Positions 9,132 to 18,949 of a stretch of 64,000 nucleotides of DNA are shown in pieces. The notes under the pieces are model-generated. The model was given only the letters and a program-made list of their open reading frames with translations. It did no database searches and was not told where the DNA came from. A program made the translations under genes and the position numbers. Each line of letters starts with the position of its first letter. The first letter of the stretch is position 1. The DNA comes from Pseudacidovorax intermedius (GTDB taxonomy: Bacteria > Pseudomonadota > Gammaproteobacteria > Burkholderiales > Burkholderiaceae_C), in assembly GCF_003350475.1 (NCBI RefSeq), contig NZ_QQAV01000002.1, positions 186,001 through 250,000 of the forward strand, written 5' to 3'.

Positions 9132-9155
9132 CTCAACGGCCAATTGGCCGTTGAG
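9132..9155. promoter_or_regulatory. 24-base perfect palindrome upstream of bcs operon
   Basis: The half-site CTCAACGGCCAA is followed without spacer by its exact reverse complement TTGGCCGTTGAG. It lies about 80 bases upstream of the candidate bcs promoter and about 415 bases before the plus-strand gene. It fits a binding site for a dimeric regulator. It is not followed by a T-tract, so it is unlikely to be an intrinsic terminator. Confidence 0.45.
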
Positions 9156-9569
9156 GCTGACAAGCCGCCTCAGAAACGATGCAAGTCCGGAAAATGTCCT
9201 CGCATTGCGAAGGGGACCGCGTCGGACAATTCCGCTTTGCAGCCGGCCCGGCGGGAACGGGGCATGGCCGGCCCTCGTACCGGGGAGGCGCAGGTGCAGA
9301 CCGGCCCTGTGCCTGCGAAACAGGCAATCCGTCCAAAGTGCACGAGGGAACGGGCCTTGGCGACGCCTTCCCAGGAATATGCCCAGACTTATCCACAGAA
9401 ATCCGGGACAACACGGCCTGCGCGGCAGGAGCGCGCGGGGCGACTTGTCCGGACGTGTGCGTAAACGCACTTCCGCGCACCGGCGAGGGGCAGAAACTGC
9501 AAGGCATCGATCCGGTGGCACCTGCCGCGACGGGATCGACCCCTCTCCCGACGCACGAAAGGATTCGCC

Positions 9570-9953
9570 ATGAACAAGACCGCTCTTCTCGCCGCTGCCC
9601 TGCTGACGCTGGCCGCCGGCGCCGCCTCCGCCGAAACGCAGGAGGACTACATCCAGCAGAACCGCACGCCGGTGCACAGCACCCTGGCGCGCGCCGAAGT
9701 GCAGCAGCAACTGGTGGCCGCCGAGCGCAGTGGCGACGTGGCCGCCATCGGCGAAGCCAGCAGCTTCGGCCAGCAGCCCGTGTTCGTCAGCGCCCGCACC
9801 CGTGCCCAGGTGCAGGCCGAGGCGGTGGCCGCAGCCCATGCGGCCAACCAGAACCTGGACCCGCGCGCCTTCGTCGACAGCCGCCTGCCCGCCAACATGC
9901 AGCGTGAGCCGCAGCGTCAGCAGGCCTCCGGCACCGCCCAACAACCCCTGTGA
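9570..9953 (+). CDS. Small secreted protein, possibly DUF4148-like
   Basis: A 127-residue protein with a clear signal peptide (MNKTALLAAALLTLAAGAASA, cut near residue 21). The mature part is short, Ala/Gln-rich and probably periplasmic. The segments RAEVQQQLVAAERSGD and RTRAQVQAEAVAAAHA recall the RxxVxxEL repeats of DUF4148 proteins common in Burkholderiales, but the match is loose. A good AAGGA site precedes the ATG. The stop lies 8 bases before the doxX-type gene, so the two are probably cotranscribed. Function is not known. Confidence 0.75.
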   Translation: MNKTALLAAALLTLAAGAASAETQEDYIQQNRTPVHSTLARAEVQQQLVAAERSGDVAAIGEASSFGQQPVFVSARTRAQVQAEAVAAAHAANQNLDPRAFVDSRLPANMQREPQRQQASGTAQQPL

Positions 9954-9961
9954 GGCCCGCC

Positions 9962-10402
9962 ATGTCCTACGCTTCCTCCGAGACGGGCGCCGCGCTGGTC
10001 CCGCCCCATGACGATGCCGGCAAGCTGGTGCTGCGCCTGGCGGTCGGCGTGCTGGTGTTGCTGCACGGCATCTTCAAGCTGGGCACGGGCCCGGGCTTCA
10101 TCGTGAAGATGCTGGCCGCCCACGGACTTCCCGGGGCCATCGGCTACCTCGTCTATGTGGGCGAAGTGCTGGCGCCGGCGCTGATGATCCTGGGCCTGTG
10201 GACGCGCCCGGCCGCGGCGGTGGTCGTGATCAACATGATCGTGGCCTTCCTGCTGGTACACACCAGCCAGTTCTTCTCGCTGACTGGCCAGGGCGGCTGG
10301 GCGCTGGAACTGCAGGGGCTGTACCTCTTCGGTGCCCTGGCGGTGATGCTGCTGGGCGCGGGCCGCTATGCGGTCGCCGGTCCGCAGCGCGGGCTGAACT
10401 GA
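9962..10402 (+). CDS. DoxX-family inner-membrane protein
   Basis: A 146-residue integral membrane protein with about four helices. Its first helix carries the DoxX-type pattern LRLAVGVLVLLHGIFKL, followed by MLAAHGLPGAIGYLVYVGEV. DoxX/DoxD-like proteins are linked to quinone or thiol redox chemistry, but most members are uncharacterised. A GTG at 9950 overlaps the previous stop and is also in frame. The ATG at 9962 was chosen because GAGG (9952-9955) sits six bases ahead of it. It converges with the CRP-like gene 19 bases away. Confidence 0.82.
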   Translation: MSYASSETGAALVPPHDDAGKLVLRLAVGVLVLLHGIFKLGTGPGFIVKMLAAHGLPGAIGYLVYVGEVLAPALMILGLWTRPAAAVVVINMIVAFLLVHTSQFFSLTGQGGWALELQGLYLFGALAVMLLGAGRYAVAGPQRGLN

Positions 10403-10421
10403 GACTGGGCGCGAGGCGGCG

Positions 10422-11138
10422 TCAGGCGCCGCCGTCGCCCATCACCTCGGCGACCACGCGCGCCAGGCGCGCCACATCGGTGACGACGAGGGCGTCGCCC
10501 TCCTTGCGCAGCAGGCCGGCTCGCACCAGCGCATTGAGTTCGCGGGTGACCTGCTCTCGGTTGGTGCTGATGCGGCTGGCCAATTCGGCATGGCGCGGTG
10601 CCGGCGCCAGCCGCACCTCGCCGGCAGTGACCTCCGGGCTGGCGGTCCGGGCCAGCCGCAGCAGTTCCGCATGAAGGCGGTTCTGTACGCCCAGCGTGCT
10701 CAACTCGATCACCCGCTCCGACAACTGGCGCACCAGCGTCGTCAGGCGCTGCATCTGGCGCCGGGCCACAGCCGGTTCCTGCTGCAGCAGGTCCAGGAAG
10801 GCCTCACGGTCCAGCACTGCCACCAGGCTGTCTTCCACCGTCATCACATCCGCCGAGCGGGGTTGGCCGTCCAGCGCGGCGAGGTCGCCGACGATTTCGC
10901 CGGCGCCCAGATCGCGGAAGGTGACCTGCCGGCCGTTGGCGCCGTAGGTGGTCACGCGCACGGCGCCGTCGATCACCAGGTAGACGTCGGCGCGCCGCTG
11001 GCGCCGCAGCAGCAGGGGCTGGCCCGCGGCCACCCGGCGCCAGGCGCAGCGGCCCGCCAGTGCGTCCAGGCGTGCCGGGGGCAGGTCGTCGAAGAGGGCA
11101 AAGCGCCGAAGCGCAAGACTGGAAGGCCGGTCGCTCAT
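10422..11138 (-). CDS. CRP/FNR-family transcription regulator with cyclic-nucleotide domain
   Basis: A 238-residue regulator. Residues about 10-130 form a cNMP-binding jelly roll with a phosphate-cassette-like GDLAALDGQPRSA, where Asp replaces the usual Glu of GEL. A coiled dimer helix follows, and a C-terminal winged helix contains RHAELASRISTNREQVTREL, a crp-type HTH. There is no FNR-like cysteine cluster, so a nucleotide rather than an iron-sulfur signal is likely. The ATG at 11138 was chosen over an upstream frame extension. It is divergent from the cyclase gene with only 26 bases between starts, which suggests a local signalling pair. Confidence 0.88.
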   Translation of the reverse strand: MSDRPSSLALRRFALFDDLPPARLDALAGRCAWRRVAAGQPLLLRRQRRADVYLVIDGAVRVTTYGANGRQVTFRDLGAGEIVGDLAALDGQPRSADVMTVEDSLVAVLDREAFLDLLQQEPAVARRQMQRLTTLVRQLSERVIELSTLGVQNRLHAELLRLARTASPEVTAGEVRLAPAPRHAELASRISTNREQVTRELNALVRAGLLRKEGDALVVTDVARLARVVAEVMGDGGA

Positions 11139-11164
11139 GGGCGCGCGATTATGCTCAGCCGCCC

Positions 11165-12862
11165 ATGAGCCCGCCTCCGCCGGTCGCCGCACCGGCCGCC
11201 CCCGCCCCCTTCTCCTTGCGTTCGCGCCGCGATCTGCGCTGGGCCAGCGGCCTGGTGCTGATGGCCTACGTGACGCTGCACCTGCTCAACCATGCGCTGG
11301 GGCTGGTCTCGCTCGGGGTGGCCGAAGGGGCGCTGGGGCCGCTTCGCGCCATCTGGCATTCCTGGCCGGGCACGCTGCTGCTCTATGGCGCGGTCGCCGT
11401 CCACCTGGCCCTCGCCTTCGTGGCGCTGTGGGAGCGGCGCAGCCTGCGCATGCCGCCGTCGCAGGGGCTGCGCATCGTGCTGGGTTTCGCCTTGCCGCTG
11501 CTGCTGGCCTCGCACCTGGCGTCCATGCGCGGCGGCTACACCTTGTTCGGATTGAACGGCAGCTATGCGCGGGTGGTCGACGGCCTGTGGGGATCGGCCG
11601 GCGGGATCTTCCAGATCATCGCCCTGGCCACGGCCTGGACGCACGGCTGCATGGGCCTGCACTTCGCCCTGCGGGCAAATTCGCGCTGGCGGCGGGCGCA
11701 GCCGCTGCTGCTCGCGGCGGCCGTGTTGCTGCCCACGTTGGCGGCGCTGGGTTTCGTGGCCATGGGGCGGGAGTGGCAGTTTGCGCCAGGGCTGGTGACC
11801 GCGCCCGACGCCGTCCAGGGTCACCGGCTGGGCATGCTCGCCGAGCATGGCCAGGACCTCTACGTGACGCTGCTGGCGGCGTGCCTGCTCGCGCGGCTGG
11901 CCCGAGGGCGCCTGCACCGGCTCTCCGGCGCACGCATGCTGACGCTGCGCTATCCGGATCGCAGCGTGCAGGTGCCCGTCGGCTGGAGCGTGCTGGAGGC
12001 CAGCCGGGCCCATGGCATTGCCCACCTGTCGCTGTGCGGCGGCCGGGCGCGCTGTTCCACCTGCCGCGTGCGGGTGGCGGGCCCTGCCGGGCACTGCCCG
12101 CCGCCCGGCCCCGACGAGCAGCGCACGCTGGCCCGCGTGCGTGCCGGCGCCCAGGTCAGGCTCGCCTGCCAATTGAGGCCGACGGGCGACCTGGAGGTCT
12201 CCCCGCTGCTGGGCGCCGGCGGGGCCGCCGAAGGCCACCGTCCGCGGCTGGACGGCGAGCGGGAGGTGGCCGTGCTCTTCGTCGACCTGCGCCGCTGGTC
12301 CGGCCTGGCCGAGCGCCAGTGGCCCTTCGACCTCGTCTACGTGCTCGACCGCTACTTCGCGCTGGTCGGCCGGGCCGTGCGGGAGGCGGGCGGCGTGCCC
12401 AACCAGTTCATCGGCGACAGCGTGATGGCCCTCTTCGGCCTGGAGGAAGGCCTGGATCTCGCCTGCCGGCGGGCCTTCCGCGCGGCGGCGCTCATCAGCG
12501 CCCGGTTGCGCGCGTGGAGCACCGACTTCGAGCGCGAATTCGGCCAGCCCCTCGATTTCGGCATGGGCCTGCATGCCGGCACGGCCGCCGTGGGCGAGGT
12601 CGGCCACCTGGACGTGCAGAGCTTCACCGCCGTGGGCGAGGTCGTGAACACCGCCAGCCGGTTGCAGGAGCAGACCAAGGCGGCCGGCGCGGCGCTGGTG
12701 GCCTCGCGCTTCGCGGTGCGGCATGCGGGCCTGTCGCCGGCGGCCGGGGAAATGCGGCGCATCGACGTGCGGGGCCGCCGCGAGCCCATCGAGGTGGTCG
12801 CCTGGTCGGCGGAGGCGCTGGCCGTGGCCGTGCAGGGCCAGGGTGGATCGCCGCTTTTGTAG
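11165..12862 (+). CDS. Membrane [2Fe-2S] ferredoxin-class III nucleotide cyclase fusion
   Basis: A 565-residue three-part protein. Residues about 25-245 hold some six membrane helices rich in histidine (HLLNH, SHLAS, WTHGCMGLH), reminiscent of haem-binding cytochrome b-like anchors. Residues about 255-345 are a [2Fe-2S] domain with Cys291, Cys297, Cys300 and Cys335. Residues about 365-550 are a class III cyclase with metal aspartates Asp374 (FVDLR) and Asp418 (QFIGDS), and Asn495/Arg499 in GEVVNTASRL. The position that is Lys in many adenylyl cyclases is Gln414, so ATP versus GTP choice is uncertain. It probably makes a cyclic nucleotide in response to electron-transport or redox state. Confidence 0.87.
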   Translation: MSPPPPVAAPAAPAPFSLRSRRDLRWASGLVLMAYVTLHLLNHALGLVSLGVAEGALGPLRAIWHSWPGTLLLYGAVAVHLALAFVALWERRSLRMPPSQGLRIVLGFALPLLLASHLASMRGGYTLFGLNGSYARVVDGLWGSAGGIFQIIALATAWTHGCMGLHFALRANSRWRRAQPLLLAAAVLLPTLAALGFVAMGREWQFAPGLVTAPDAVQGHRLGMLAEHGQDLYVTLLAACLLARLARGRLHRLSGARMLTLRYPDRSVQVPVGWSVLEASRAHGIAHLSLCGGRARCSTCRVRVAGPAGHCPPPGPDEQRTLARVRAGAQVRLACQLRPTGDLEVSPLLGAGGAAEGHRPRLDGEREVAVLFVDLRRWSGLAERQWPFDLVYVLDRYFALVGRAVREAGGVPNQFIGDSVMALFGLEEGLDLACRRAFRAAALISARLRAWSTDFEREFGQPLDFGMGLHAGTAAVGEVGHLDVQSFTAVGEVVNTASRLQEQTKAAGAALVASRFAVRHAGLSPAAGEMRRIDVRGRREPIEVVAWSAEALAVAVQGQGGSPLL

Positions 12863-12872
12863 AATCCGCGGC

Positions 12873-12956
12873 CAACCGAGGAGCGTTGCAGCGCCGTCAG
12901 GCGTGAGGCTCGGAATCCACACGCAACCACGCTCACCCGCCCGTGCCGCGGTGAGT
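12873..12956 (+). ncRNA. S-adenosylhomocysteine (SAH) riboswitch
   Basis: The leader of ahcY matches the SAH aptamer consensus. CCGAG (12876-12880) pairs with CTCGG (12909-12913), and the core GAGCGTTGCAGCG and GTCAGGC follow in order. GAGCG (12881-12885) can pair with CGCTC (12929-12933) as the pseudoknot. A further CTCACC/GGTGAG stem spans 12932-12955. A TAGAAT -10-like box at 12860-12865 would start RNA just before the aptamer. In this class SAH binding turns on genes that clear SAH, here the hydrolase. The exact 3' limit is uncertain. Confidence 0.92.
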
Positions 12957-13011
12957 CTTCATCTCCCCCAACGCGCAGCGGAAACCCGAAACCCGTGTTC
13001 TGGAGCATTGC

Positions 13012-14445
<1,434 letters not shown>

Positions 14446-14567
14446 GCACCCGCCGGGCTTCGTGCCGCCGCCTTGGGCGCCCGTGCAGGGCGCGCGCAGG
14501 CGGTGCGCCGGAGCCGGTGGCCGCGGCGCCTCGCACGGGGCGAGCCGGCCTGCTCCCGTCTTCTCCC

Positions 14568-15341
14568 ATGCGCGCTGACCAGCTGCTCGTCGAACGCGGC
14601 CTGGCTGCTTCCCGCTCGCAGGCGGCGCGCCTGATCGCGGGTGGCCTGCACTGGCGGTTGCACGCCAGCCAGCCCTGGCGTGCGGTCGCCAAGAATGGCG
14701 ACGACGTGCCGCCCACGGCCGAGCTCGAACTGGTCGACGCCGCCGAGGCACGCTATGTGTCGCGCGGCGGCCTGAAGCTCGAAGGCGCACTCGATGCGGC
14801 GGGCCTGGATGTCGCCGGCCTGCGTTGCCTGGACGTGGGCCAGTCGACCGGTGGCTTCACCGACTGCCTGCTCCAGCGCGGCGCCGCCGCCGTGGTGGGC
14901 GTGGATGTGGGCCATGGTCAGCTGCACGAACGGCTGCGGGCCGATGCGCGCGTGCAGACGCTGGAGAAGGTCAATGCGCGCCATCTGCAGCCCGCGCAGT
15001 TCGCGCCGGTGGGTGGCGCAGATTTCGGGCTGGTCGTCGGCGACCTGTCCTTCATCTCGCTCACGCTGGTGCTGCCGGCGCTGGTGCCGCTGATGGCACC
15101 GACGGGGCGCCTGCTGATGCTGGTGAAGCCGCAGTTCGAGCTGCAGCCGGCGCAGATTGGCAAGGGCGGCATCGTCCGCGATCCGGCGCTGTACGCCGAG
15201 GTCGAGGCCCGGCTGCGGCAGGGCTGCGCCGATGCCGGCCTGCGCCTGCTCCAATGGCTGGACAGCCCCATCGCCGGCGGCGACGGCAATCGCGAGTTCT
15301 TCATCCACGCGGCGCCTTCGGCGGCCGCGCACGACAACTAA
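14568..15341 (+). CDS. tlyA: TlyA-family rRNA methyltransferase
   Basis: A 257-residue two-domain protein. An N-terminal S4 RNA-binding domain starts MRADQLLVERGLAASRSQAA. An FtsJ-like methyltransferase follows, with LDVGQSTGGFTDCLLQRGA as the SAM loop and LVKPQFE as the later lysine motif. TlyA enzymes 2'-O-methylate cytidines of rRNA; the old name hemolysin is a historical artefact. Starting at ATG 14568 puts the S4 domain at the very N-terminus. As a SAM user it produces SAH, which fits its place between ahcY and metF. Confidence 0.88.
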   Translation: MRADQLLVERGLAASRSQAARLIAGGLHWRLHASQPWRAVAKNGDDVPPTAELELVDAAEARYVSRGGLKLEGALDAAGLDVAGLRCLDVGQSTGGFTDCLLQRGAAAVVGVDVGHGQLHERLRADARVQTLEKVNARHLQPAQFAPVGGADFGLVVGDLSFISLTLVLPALVPLMAPTGRLLMLVKPQFELQPAQIGKGGIVRDPALYAEVEARLRQGCADAGLRLLQWLDSPIAGGDGNREFFIHAAPSAAAHDN

Positions 15342-15361
15342 CGACAAGAAAAGGGTTCCCC

Positions 15362-16195
15362 ATGGCGCTGCCGATCAGTTTCGAGTTCTTCCCGCCCAAG
15401 ACGCCCGAAGGCGCGGTCAAGCTGCGGGCCGTGCGGGCGCAGCTGCGTGCCCGCGCGCCGCAGTTCTGCTCGGTGACCTATGGCGCCGGCGGTTCCACGC
15501 AGGCGGGCACCTTTGCCACCGTGAAGGAGATCCTGGAAGAAGGCACCGACGCCGCCTCGCACTTCTCGTGCATCGGCGCCACGCGCGAGACGGTGCGCGA
15601 TCAACTGCATCAGCTCAAGGCCATGGGCGTGCGCCGCCTGGTGGCGCTGCGCGGCGATCTGCCCAGCGGCTACGGCATCGGTGGCGAGTTCCAGTACGCG
15701 AGCGACCTGGTGGCCTTCATCCGTGCGGAGACCGGCCGCGATTTCCATCTCGAGGTGGCCTGCTATCCCGAGGTGCATCCGCAGGCCCGCTCGCCCCAGG
15801 CCGACATGCAGGCCTTCGCGACCAAGGTGCGTGCGGGCGCCGATTCGGCCATCACGCAGTACTTCTTCACGCCCGAGGCCTACTTCCGCTTCGTCGACGA
15901 GGCCCGCGCGGCCGGTGCAGACGTGCCGATCGTGCCGGGCATCATGCCCATCACCAGCTCGACGCAGCTGATGCGCTTCTCGGATGCCTGCGGCGCGGAG
16001 ATCCCGCGCTGGGTGCGGCTGCGGCTGCAGTCCTTCGGCGACGACACGGCTTCGATCAAGGCCTTCGGCCTCGACGTGGTCGCGGCCCTGTGCGAGCGCC
16101 TCGTGGCCGGCGGCGCACCGGCGCTGCACTTCTACACGATGAACCAGGCCGCGCCCGCCTTGGCGCTGCTGGACCGGCTGGGCCTGGGCGAATGA
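15362..16195 (+). CDS. metF: 5,10-methylenetetrahydrofolate reductase
   Basis: A 277-residue flavoprotein that reduces methylene-THF to methyl-THF for methionine synthesis. It has the typical start SFEFFPPKT at residues 6-14, then YGAGGST near 40, LRGD near 98 and QYFFTPEAYFRFVD near 162-175. Length agrees with the single-domain bacterial MetF. The ATG at 15362 lies 20 bases after tlyA with AAAAGGG ahead of it. With ahcY it completes much of the activated-methyl cycle. Its stop overlaps the rlpA start as ATGA. Confidence 0.97.
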   Translation: MALPISFEFFPPKTPEGAVKLRAVRAQLRARAPQFCSVTYGAGGSTQAGTFATVKEILEEGTDAASHFSCIGATRETVRDQLHQLKAMGVRRLVALRGDLPSGYGIGGEFQYASDLVAFIRAETGRDFHLEVACYPEVHPQARSPQADMQAFATKVRAGADSAITQYFFTPEAYFRFVDEARAAGADVPIVPGIMPITSSTQLMRFSDACGAEIPRWVRLRLQSFGDDTASIKAFGLDVVAALCERLVAGGAPALHFYTMNQAAPALALLDRLGLGE

Positions 16196-16866
16196 GCGTC
16201 TGGGCAACGGCGCGGGCCGCATGTGCGGCACTCGCGACGCTGCTGGCCGTGGCCTGTGCGCCGCTGCCGACGACGCCGGACGCCGGGGCGGGTGGCACGG
16301 CGCCGCCCGAGACCGCCGCCGTCCGCCCGAAGCTTCGGCCATTGGAACGGCAACCGCCGGCCGCCGCCGAGGCGCCGCGTTCGCGCGTGGTCCAGATCTT
16401 TCCCGACCTGGGCGAGACGCCGGACGGTCCGCCCGACGACCTGCAGGTCGAGGAATTCGAGCGGGGCGGGGGCTCCTGGTACGGCGTGCAGTTCCACCGC
16501 CGGCGCACCGCCAGCGGCGAGCTGTTCGACATGACCAGCTTCACCGCGGCCCACAAGACGCTGCCTTTCGGCACCAAGGTGTGCGTGCGCAGCCTGGTGA
16601 ATGGGCGCGAAGTGCTGGTCTACATCAACGACCGGGGGCCGTTCACGCCGGGCCGCATCATCGACCTGAGCCAGGCGGCGGCCGAGCAGATCCAGCTGAC
16701 CACCATCGGCTTCAAGCAGGTGTCGTTGACGGTGATCCCGGACGAGGGCGGGCGCTGCGCGGGCGAGCGGGTCGAAGGTGGCCTGGCGCCCATCAACGTG
16801 GCGGCGGTGCCGCGTCCCGCTCCAGCGCGTCGTGCGCCGGCCCGGGGGGTGAAGCGCCGGCGCTGA
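16192..16866 (+). CDS. rlpA: RlpA-family septal/peptidoglycan lipoprotein
   Basis: A 224-residue protein with a hydrophobic leader ending in LLAVACAPL, probably a lipoprotein attachment site at Cys23, though Ala rather than Leu/Val stands at -3. The double-psi beta-barrel domain (about 92-185) includes GGGSWYGVQFHRRRTASGE, FDMTSFTAAHKTLPFGT and VYINDRGPF, with the catalytic-type Asp of INDRGPF. The C-terminus is basic and has no SPOR domain, unlike E. coli RlpA. RlpA proteins bind or cleave peptide-stripped glycan at the septum. It is coupled to metF by a 4-base overlap. Confidence 0.87.
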   Translation: MSVWATARAACAALATLLAVACAPLPTTPDAGAGGTAPPETAAVRPKLRPLERQPPAAAEAPRSRVVQIFPDLGETPDGPPDDLQVEEFERGGGSWYGVQFHRRRTASGELFDMTSFTAAHKTLPFGTKVCVRSLVNGREVLVYINDRGPFTPGRIIDLSQAAAEQIQLTTIGFKQVSLTVIPDEGGRCAGERVEGGLAPINVAAVPRPAPARRAPARGVKRRR

Positions 16867-16917
16867 GGTGTGGGCGGCGGCCATCGTGGACGAAACCCAC
16901 CCGGCTGCCGCGGTGGA

Positions 16918-17817
16918 TCAGCCGCCGTGCTCCAGCGTGAAGGCGGCGTTGGCGTCCTGCGCCAGCACCTGCGCCATGCGGGCCAGGCTGGGCCGCAACC
17001 GCGCGGCCAGGGTGTGCGGCGGATTGATGATGAACATGCCGCTGGCGGGCAGGCCAGGCCGGCGGCTGGTTTCGCCCGGTAGCGCGGCGGCCATGCGGCT
17101 GGACTTGACCGTGAGGCTGGCGTTGAGCCAGGGCTTGCCGGCCTTGGTCGCCAAGGTCTTGAGCCGGCGGGGCAGTTCGTGCGCCTCCGGCCGGGGAATG
17201 ATCGGATACCAGACGGCGTAGACGCCCGTGGCGAAGCGCTTGAGCGCCTCGCCCACGTAGGCGGCGGTGCGGCCATAGTCGGTCTTCATTTCGTAGCTCG
17301 GATCGGTGAGCACGAGTGCGCGGCGCGAGGGCGGCGGCAGGAACTTGGTGGCGCTGCCGAAGCCGTCCTCGCGCAGCACGGCGATGCGGCGGCCCGCGTC
17401 GAGCTGGGCCACGTTGCCGGAAAGCGTTTTGGCGTCGGTGGGATGCAGCTCGTAGAGCTTGAGGCGGTCGTGTTCGCGCAGCAGCTGATGGGCGACGAAG
17501 GGCGAACCCGGGTACACGCGCAGCGCCTCGCCGCGGTTGAACTCACGCACCAGGGTCATGTAACGGGCCAGCGCGTCGGGCAGGGGGGTGTCGGATGCAG
17601 CGGCCGCCTCGGCCAGCCTCAGCACGCCTTCGGCGGCTTCGCCGCTCTTGCCTGCATAGTCGCCGTCCAGGCGATACAGGCCGGCGCCGGCATGGGTGTC
17701 GACCATCGTGAGGGCCGTGTCCTTCTCCAGCAGGTAGTCGAGCACGGCGATCAGCACCGTGTGTTTGAGCACGTCGGCATGGTTGCCGGCGTGGAAGGCA
17801 TGGCGGTAGCTGAACAT
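16918..17817 (-). CDS. rlmJ: 23S rRNA (adenine2030-N6)-methyltransferase
   Basis: A 299-residue RlmJ/YhiR-type methyltransferase. The N-terminal block [19 protein letters not shown] is diagnostic, [10 protein letters not shown] is the SAM loop, and [12 protein letters not shown] is the catalytic motif (DPPY-like, with Ser in place of the second Pro). It methylates A2030 of 23S rRNA. It converges with rlpA and starts 187 bases from rplM, from which it is divergent. Confidence 0.94.
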   Translation of the reverse strand: MFSYRHAFHAGNHADVLKHTVLIAVLDYLLEKDTALTMVDTHAGAGLYRLDGDYAGKSGEAAEGVLRLAEAAAASDTPLPDALARYMTLVREFNRGEALRVYPGSPFVAHQLLREHDRLKLYELHPTDAKTLSGNVAQLDAGRRIAVLREDGFGSATKFLPPPSRRALVLTDPSYEMKTDYGRTAAYVGEALKRFATGVYAVWYPIIPRPEAHELPRRLKTLATKAGKPWLNASLTVKSSRMAAALPGETSRRPGLPASGMFIINPPHTLAARLRPSLARMAQVLAQDANAAFTLEHGG

Positions 17818-17847
17818 GGGGCAATGCTAACCGCGGCAGCGCCCATC

Positions 17848-17877
17848 TGGCGCGTATCTGCAGGCCGTGCATATAAT
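17848..17877 (+). promoter_or_regulatory. Promoter of rplM-rpsI
   Basis: A perfect -10 TATAAT lies at 17872-17877 with a TG two bases further upstream of the usual extended position. The -35 region is weak. It leaves an untranslated leader of roughly 120 bases before rplM, which could hold autoregulatory structure as is common for ribosomal protein operons. Confidence 0.6.
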
Positions 17878-18003
17878 GGAAGGCTTCGCAGCGTTTTACC
17901 GAGCCCCGCGGCGAAGCTCAGACACCCGCCTAAGAGCTTTCCTTCAGAGAAAGACCGACCGCGGAAAAGGGCTCTTCCAAACCTCCTTTTCCAAGGAAAT
18001 CTC

Positions 18004-18432
18004 ATGTCTACGTTCAGCGCCAAGCCCGCTGACGTGAAGCACGAGTGGTTTGTGATTGACGCAACCGATAAGGTTCTCGGTCGGGTCGCCAGCGAAGTGG
18101 CCCTCCGTCTGCGCGGCAAGCACAAAGCCATCTACACGCCTCACGTCGACACCGGTGACTTCATCGTCATCGTCAACGCGTCCAAGCTCAAGGTCACCGG
18201 CACCAAGAGCCTCGACAAGGTCTACTACCGTCACTCCGGCTTCCCGGGTGGCATCACCGCCACCAACTTCCGCGACATGCAGGCCAAGCACCCCGGCCGC
18301 GCGCTCGAGAAGGCCGTCAAGGGCATGCTGCCCAAGGGTCCTCTGGGCTACGCCATGATCAAGAAGCTGAAGGTCTACGGCGGCGCTGAGCATCCGCACA
18401 GCGCCCAGCAGCCGCAGCCGCTGGAAATCTGA
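18004..18432 (+). CDS. rplM: 50S ribosomal protein L13
   Basis: The 142-residue L13 of the large subunit. It begins [20 protein letters not shown] and contains [17 protein letters not shown] and HSGFPGGI. It ends with the conserved [17 protein letters not shown] region. A purine-rich CCAAGGAAATCTC ribosome site precedes the ATG. It is paired with rpsI 11 bases downstream, the near-universal arrangement. Confidence 0.99.
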   Translation: MSTFSAKPADVKHEWFVIDATDKVLGRVASEVALRLRGKHKAIYTPHVDTGDFIVIVNASKLKVTGTKSLDKVYYRHSGFPGGITATNFRDMQAKHPGRALEKAVKGMLPKGPLGYAMIKKLKVYGGAEHPHSAQQPQPLEI

Positions 18433-18443
18433 GGAGTCCCGAG

Positions 18444-18836
18444 ATGATTGGTGATTGGAACAACGGCACCGGCCGTCGCAAGTCCAGCGTCGCCCGCGTG
18501 TTCCTCAAGAAGGGCAGCGGCAAGATCACGGTGAATGGCAAGCCGATCGAGCAGTTCTTCGGCCGCCAGACCTCGATCATGATTGCGAAGCAACCGCTCG
18601 CGCTGACCGAGAACCTGGAAGCCTTCGACATCCAGGTGAACGTGCACGGCGGCGGTGAGTCCGGCCAGGCCGGCGCCACCCGCCACGGTATCACCCGTGC
18701 GCTGATCGACTACGACGCGACCCTCAAGCCGGTGCTGAGCCAGGCTGGCTTCGTCACCCGCGACGCGCGTGAAGTCGAGCGTAAGAAGGTCGGTCTGCAC
18801 TCCGCACGCCGCCGCAAGCAGTTCTCGAAGCGCTGA
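18444..18836 (+). CDS. rpsI: 30S ribosomal protein S9
   Basis: The 130-residue S9 of the small subunit. It begins [20 protein letters not shown] and ends [14 protein letters not shown], the tail that reaches the P-site tRNA. GAGGAG precedes the ATG. It is followed after 20 bases by a strong intrinsic terminator. Confidence 0.99.
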   Translation: MIGDWNNGTGRRKSSVARVFLKKGSGKITVNGKPIEQFFGRQTSIMIAKQPLALTENLEAFDIQVNVHGGGESGQAGATRHGITRALIDYDATLKPVLSQAGFVTRDAREVERKKVGLHSARRRKQFSKR

Positions 18837-18856
18837 GCGTTTCGCAGCTGCCACAG

Positions 18857-18884
18857 AAAAACCGCCCTCGGGGCGGTTTTTCTT
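18857..18884 (+). terminator. Intrinsic terminator after rpsI
   Basis: An 11-base perfect stem AAAAACCGCCC / GGGCGGTTTTT closes on loop TCG and runs into a T-rich tail. The A-tract on the other side could also stop transcription from the minus strand. Confidence 0.93.
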
Positions 18885-18949
18885 TGCCTGCGTTAGCATT
18901 CCTTCCCTTGGTCGCGCCCGCCGGGCTCGGCCCTCCACGGAGATATTCC

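Larger units (their letters stand above)
8960..9569. other. 610-base intergenic leader between bcs operon and 9570 gene
   Basis: No convincing gene is seen here. Bases about 8985-9130 are markedly AT-rich for this genome. The region holds a candidate bcs promoter, a 9-base-arm inverted repeat, a 24-base perfect palindrome, and one consensus DnaA-type 9-mer (TTATCCACA, 9389-9397). The plus-strand gene at 9570 has a good AAGGA ribosome site at 9559-9563. Short open frames in this stretch lack typical codon bias or family resemblance. Confidence 0.7.

Noticed and set aside
9013-9573. Open frames in the AT-rich bcs leader
   Set aside because: No ribosome site, atypical composition, no resemblance to a protein family, and overlap with palindromic elements.
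10415-10433. Possible terminator hairpin GGCGGCG/CGCCGCC between the DoxX and CRP genes
   Set aside because: Only a 7-base stem, no T-tract on either side, and it overlaps the CRP stop codon.
14568-15341. Hemolysin label for tlyA
   Set aside because: The S4 plus FtsJ-like domain order identifies an rRNA methyltransferase; the toxin name is historical.
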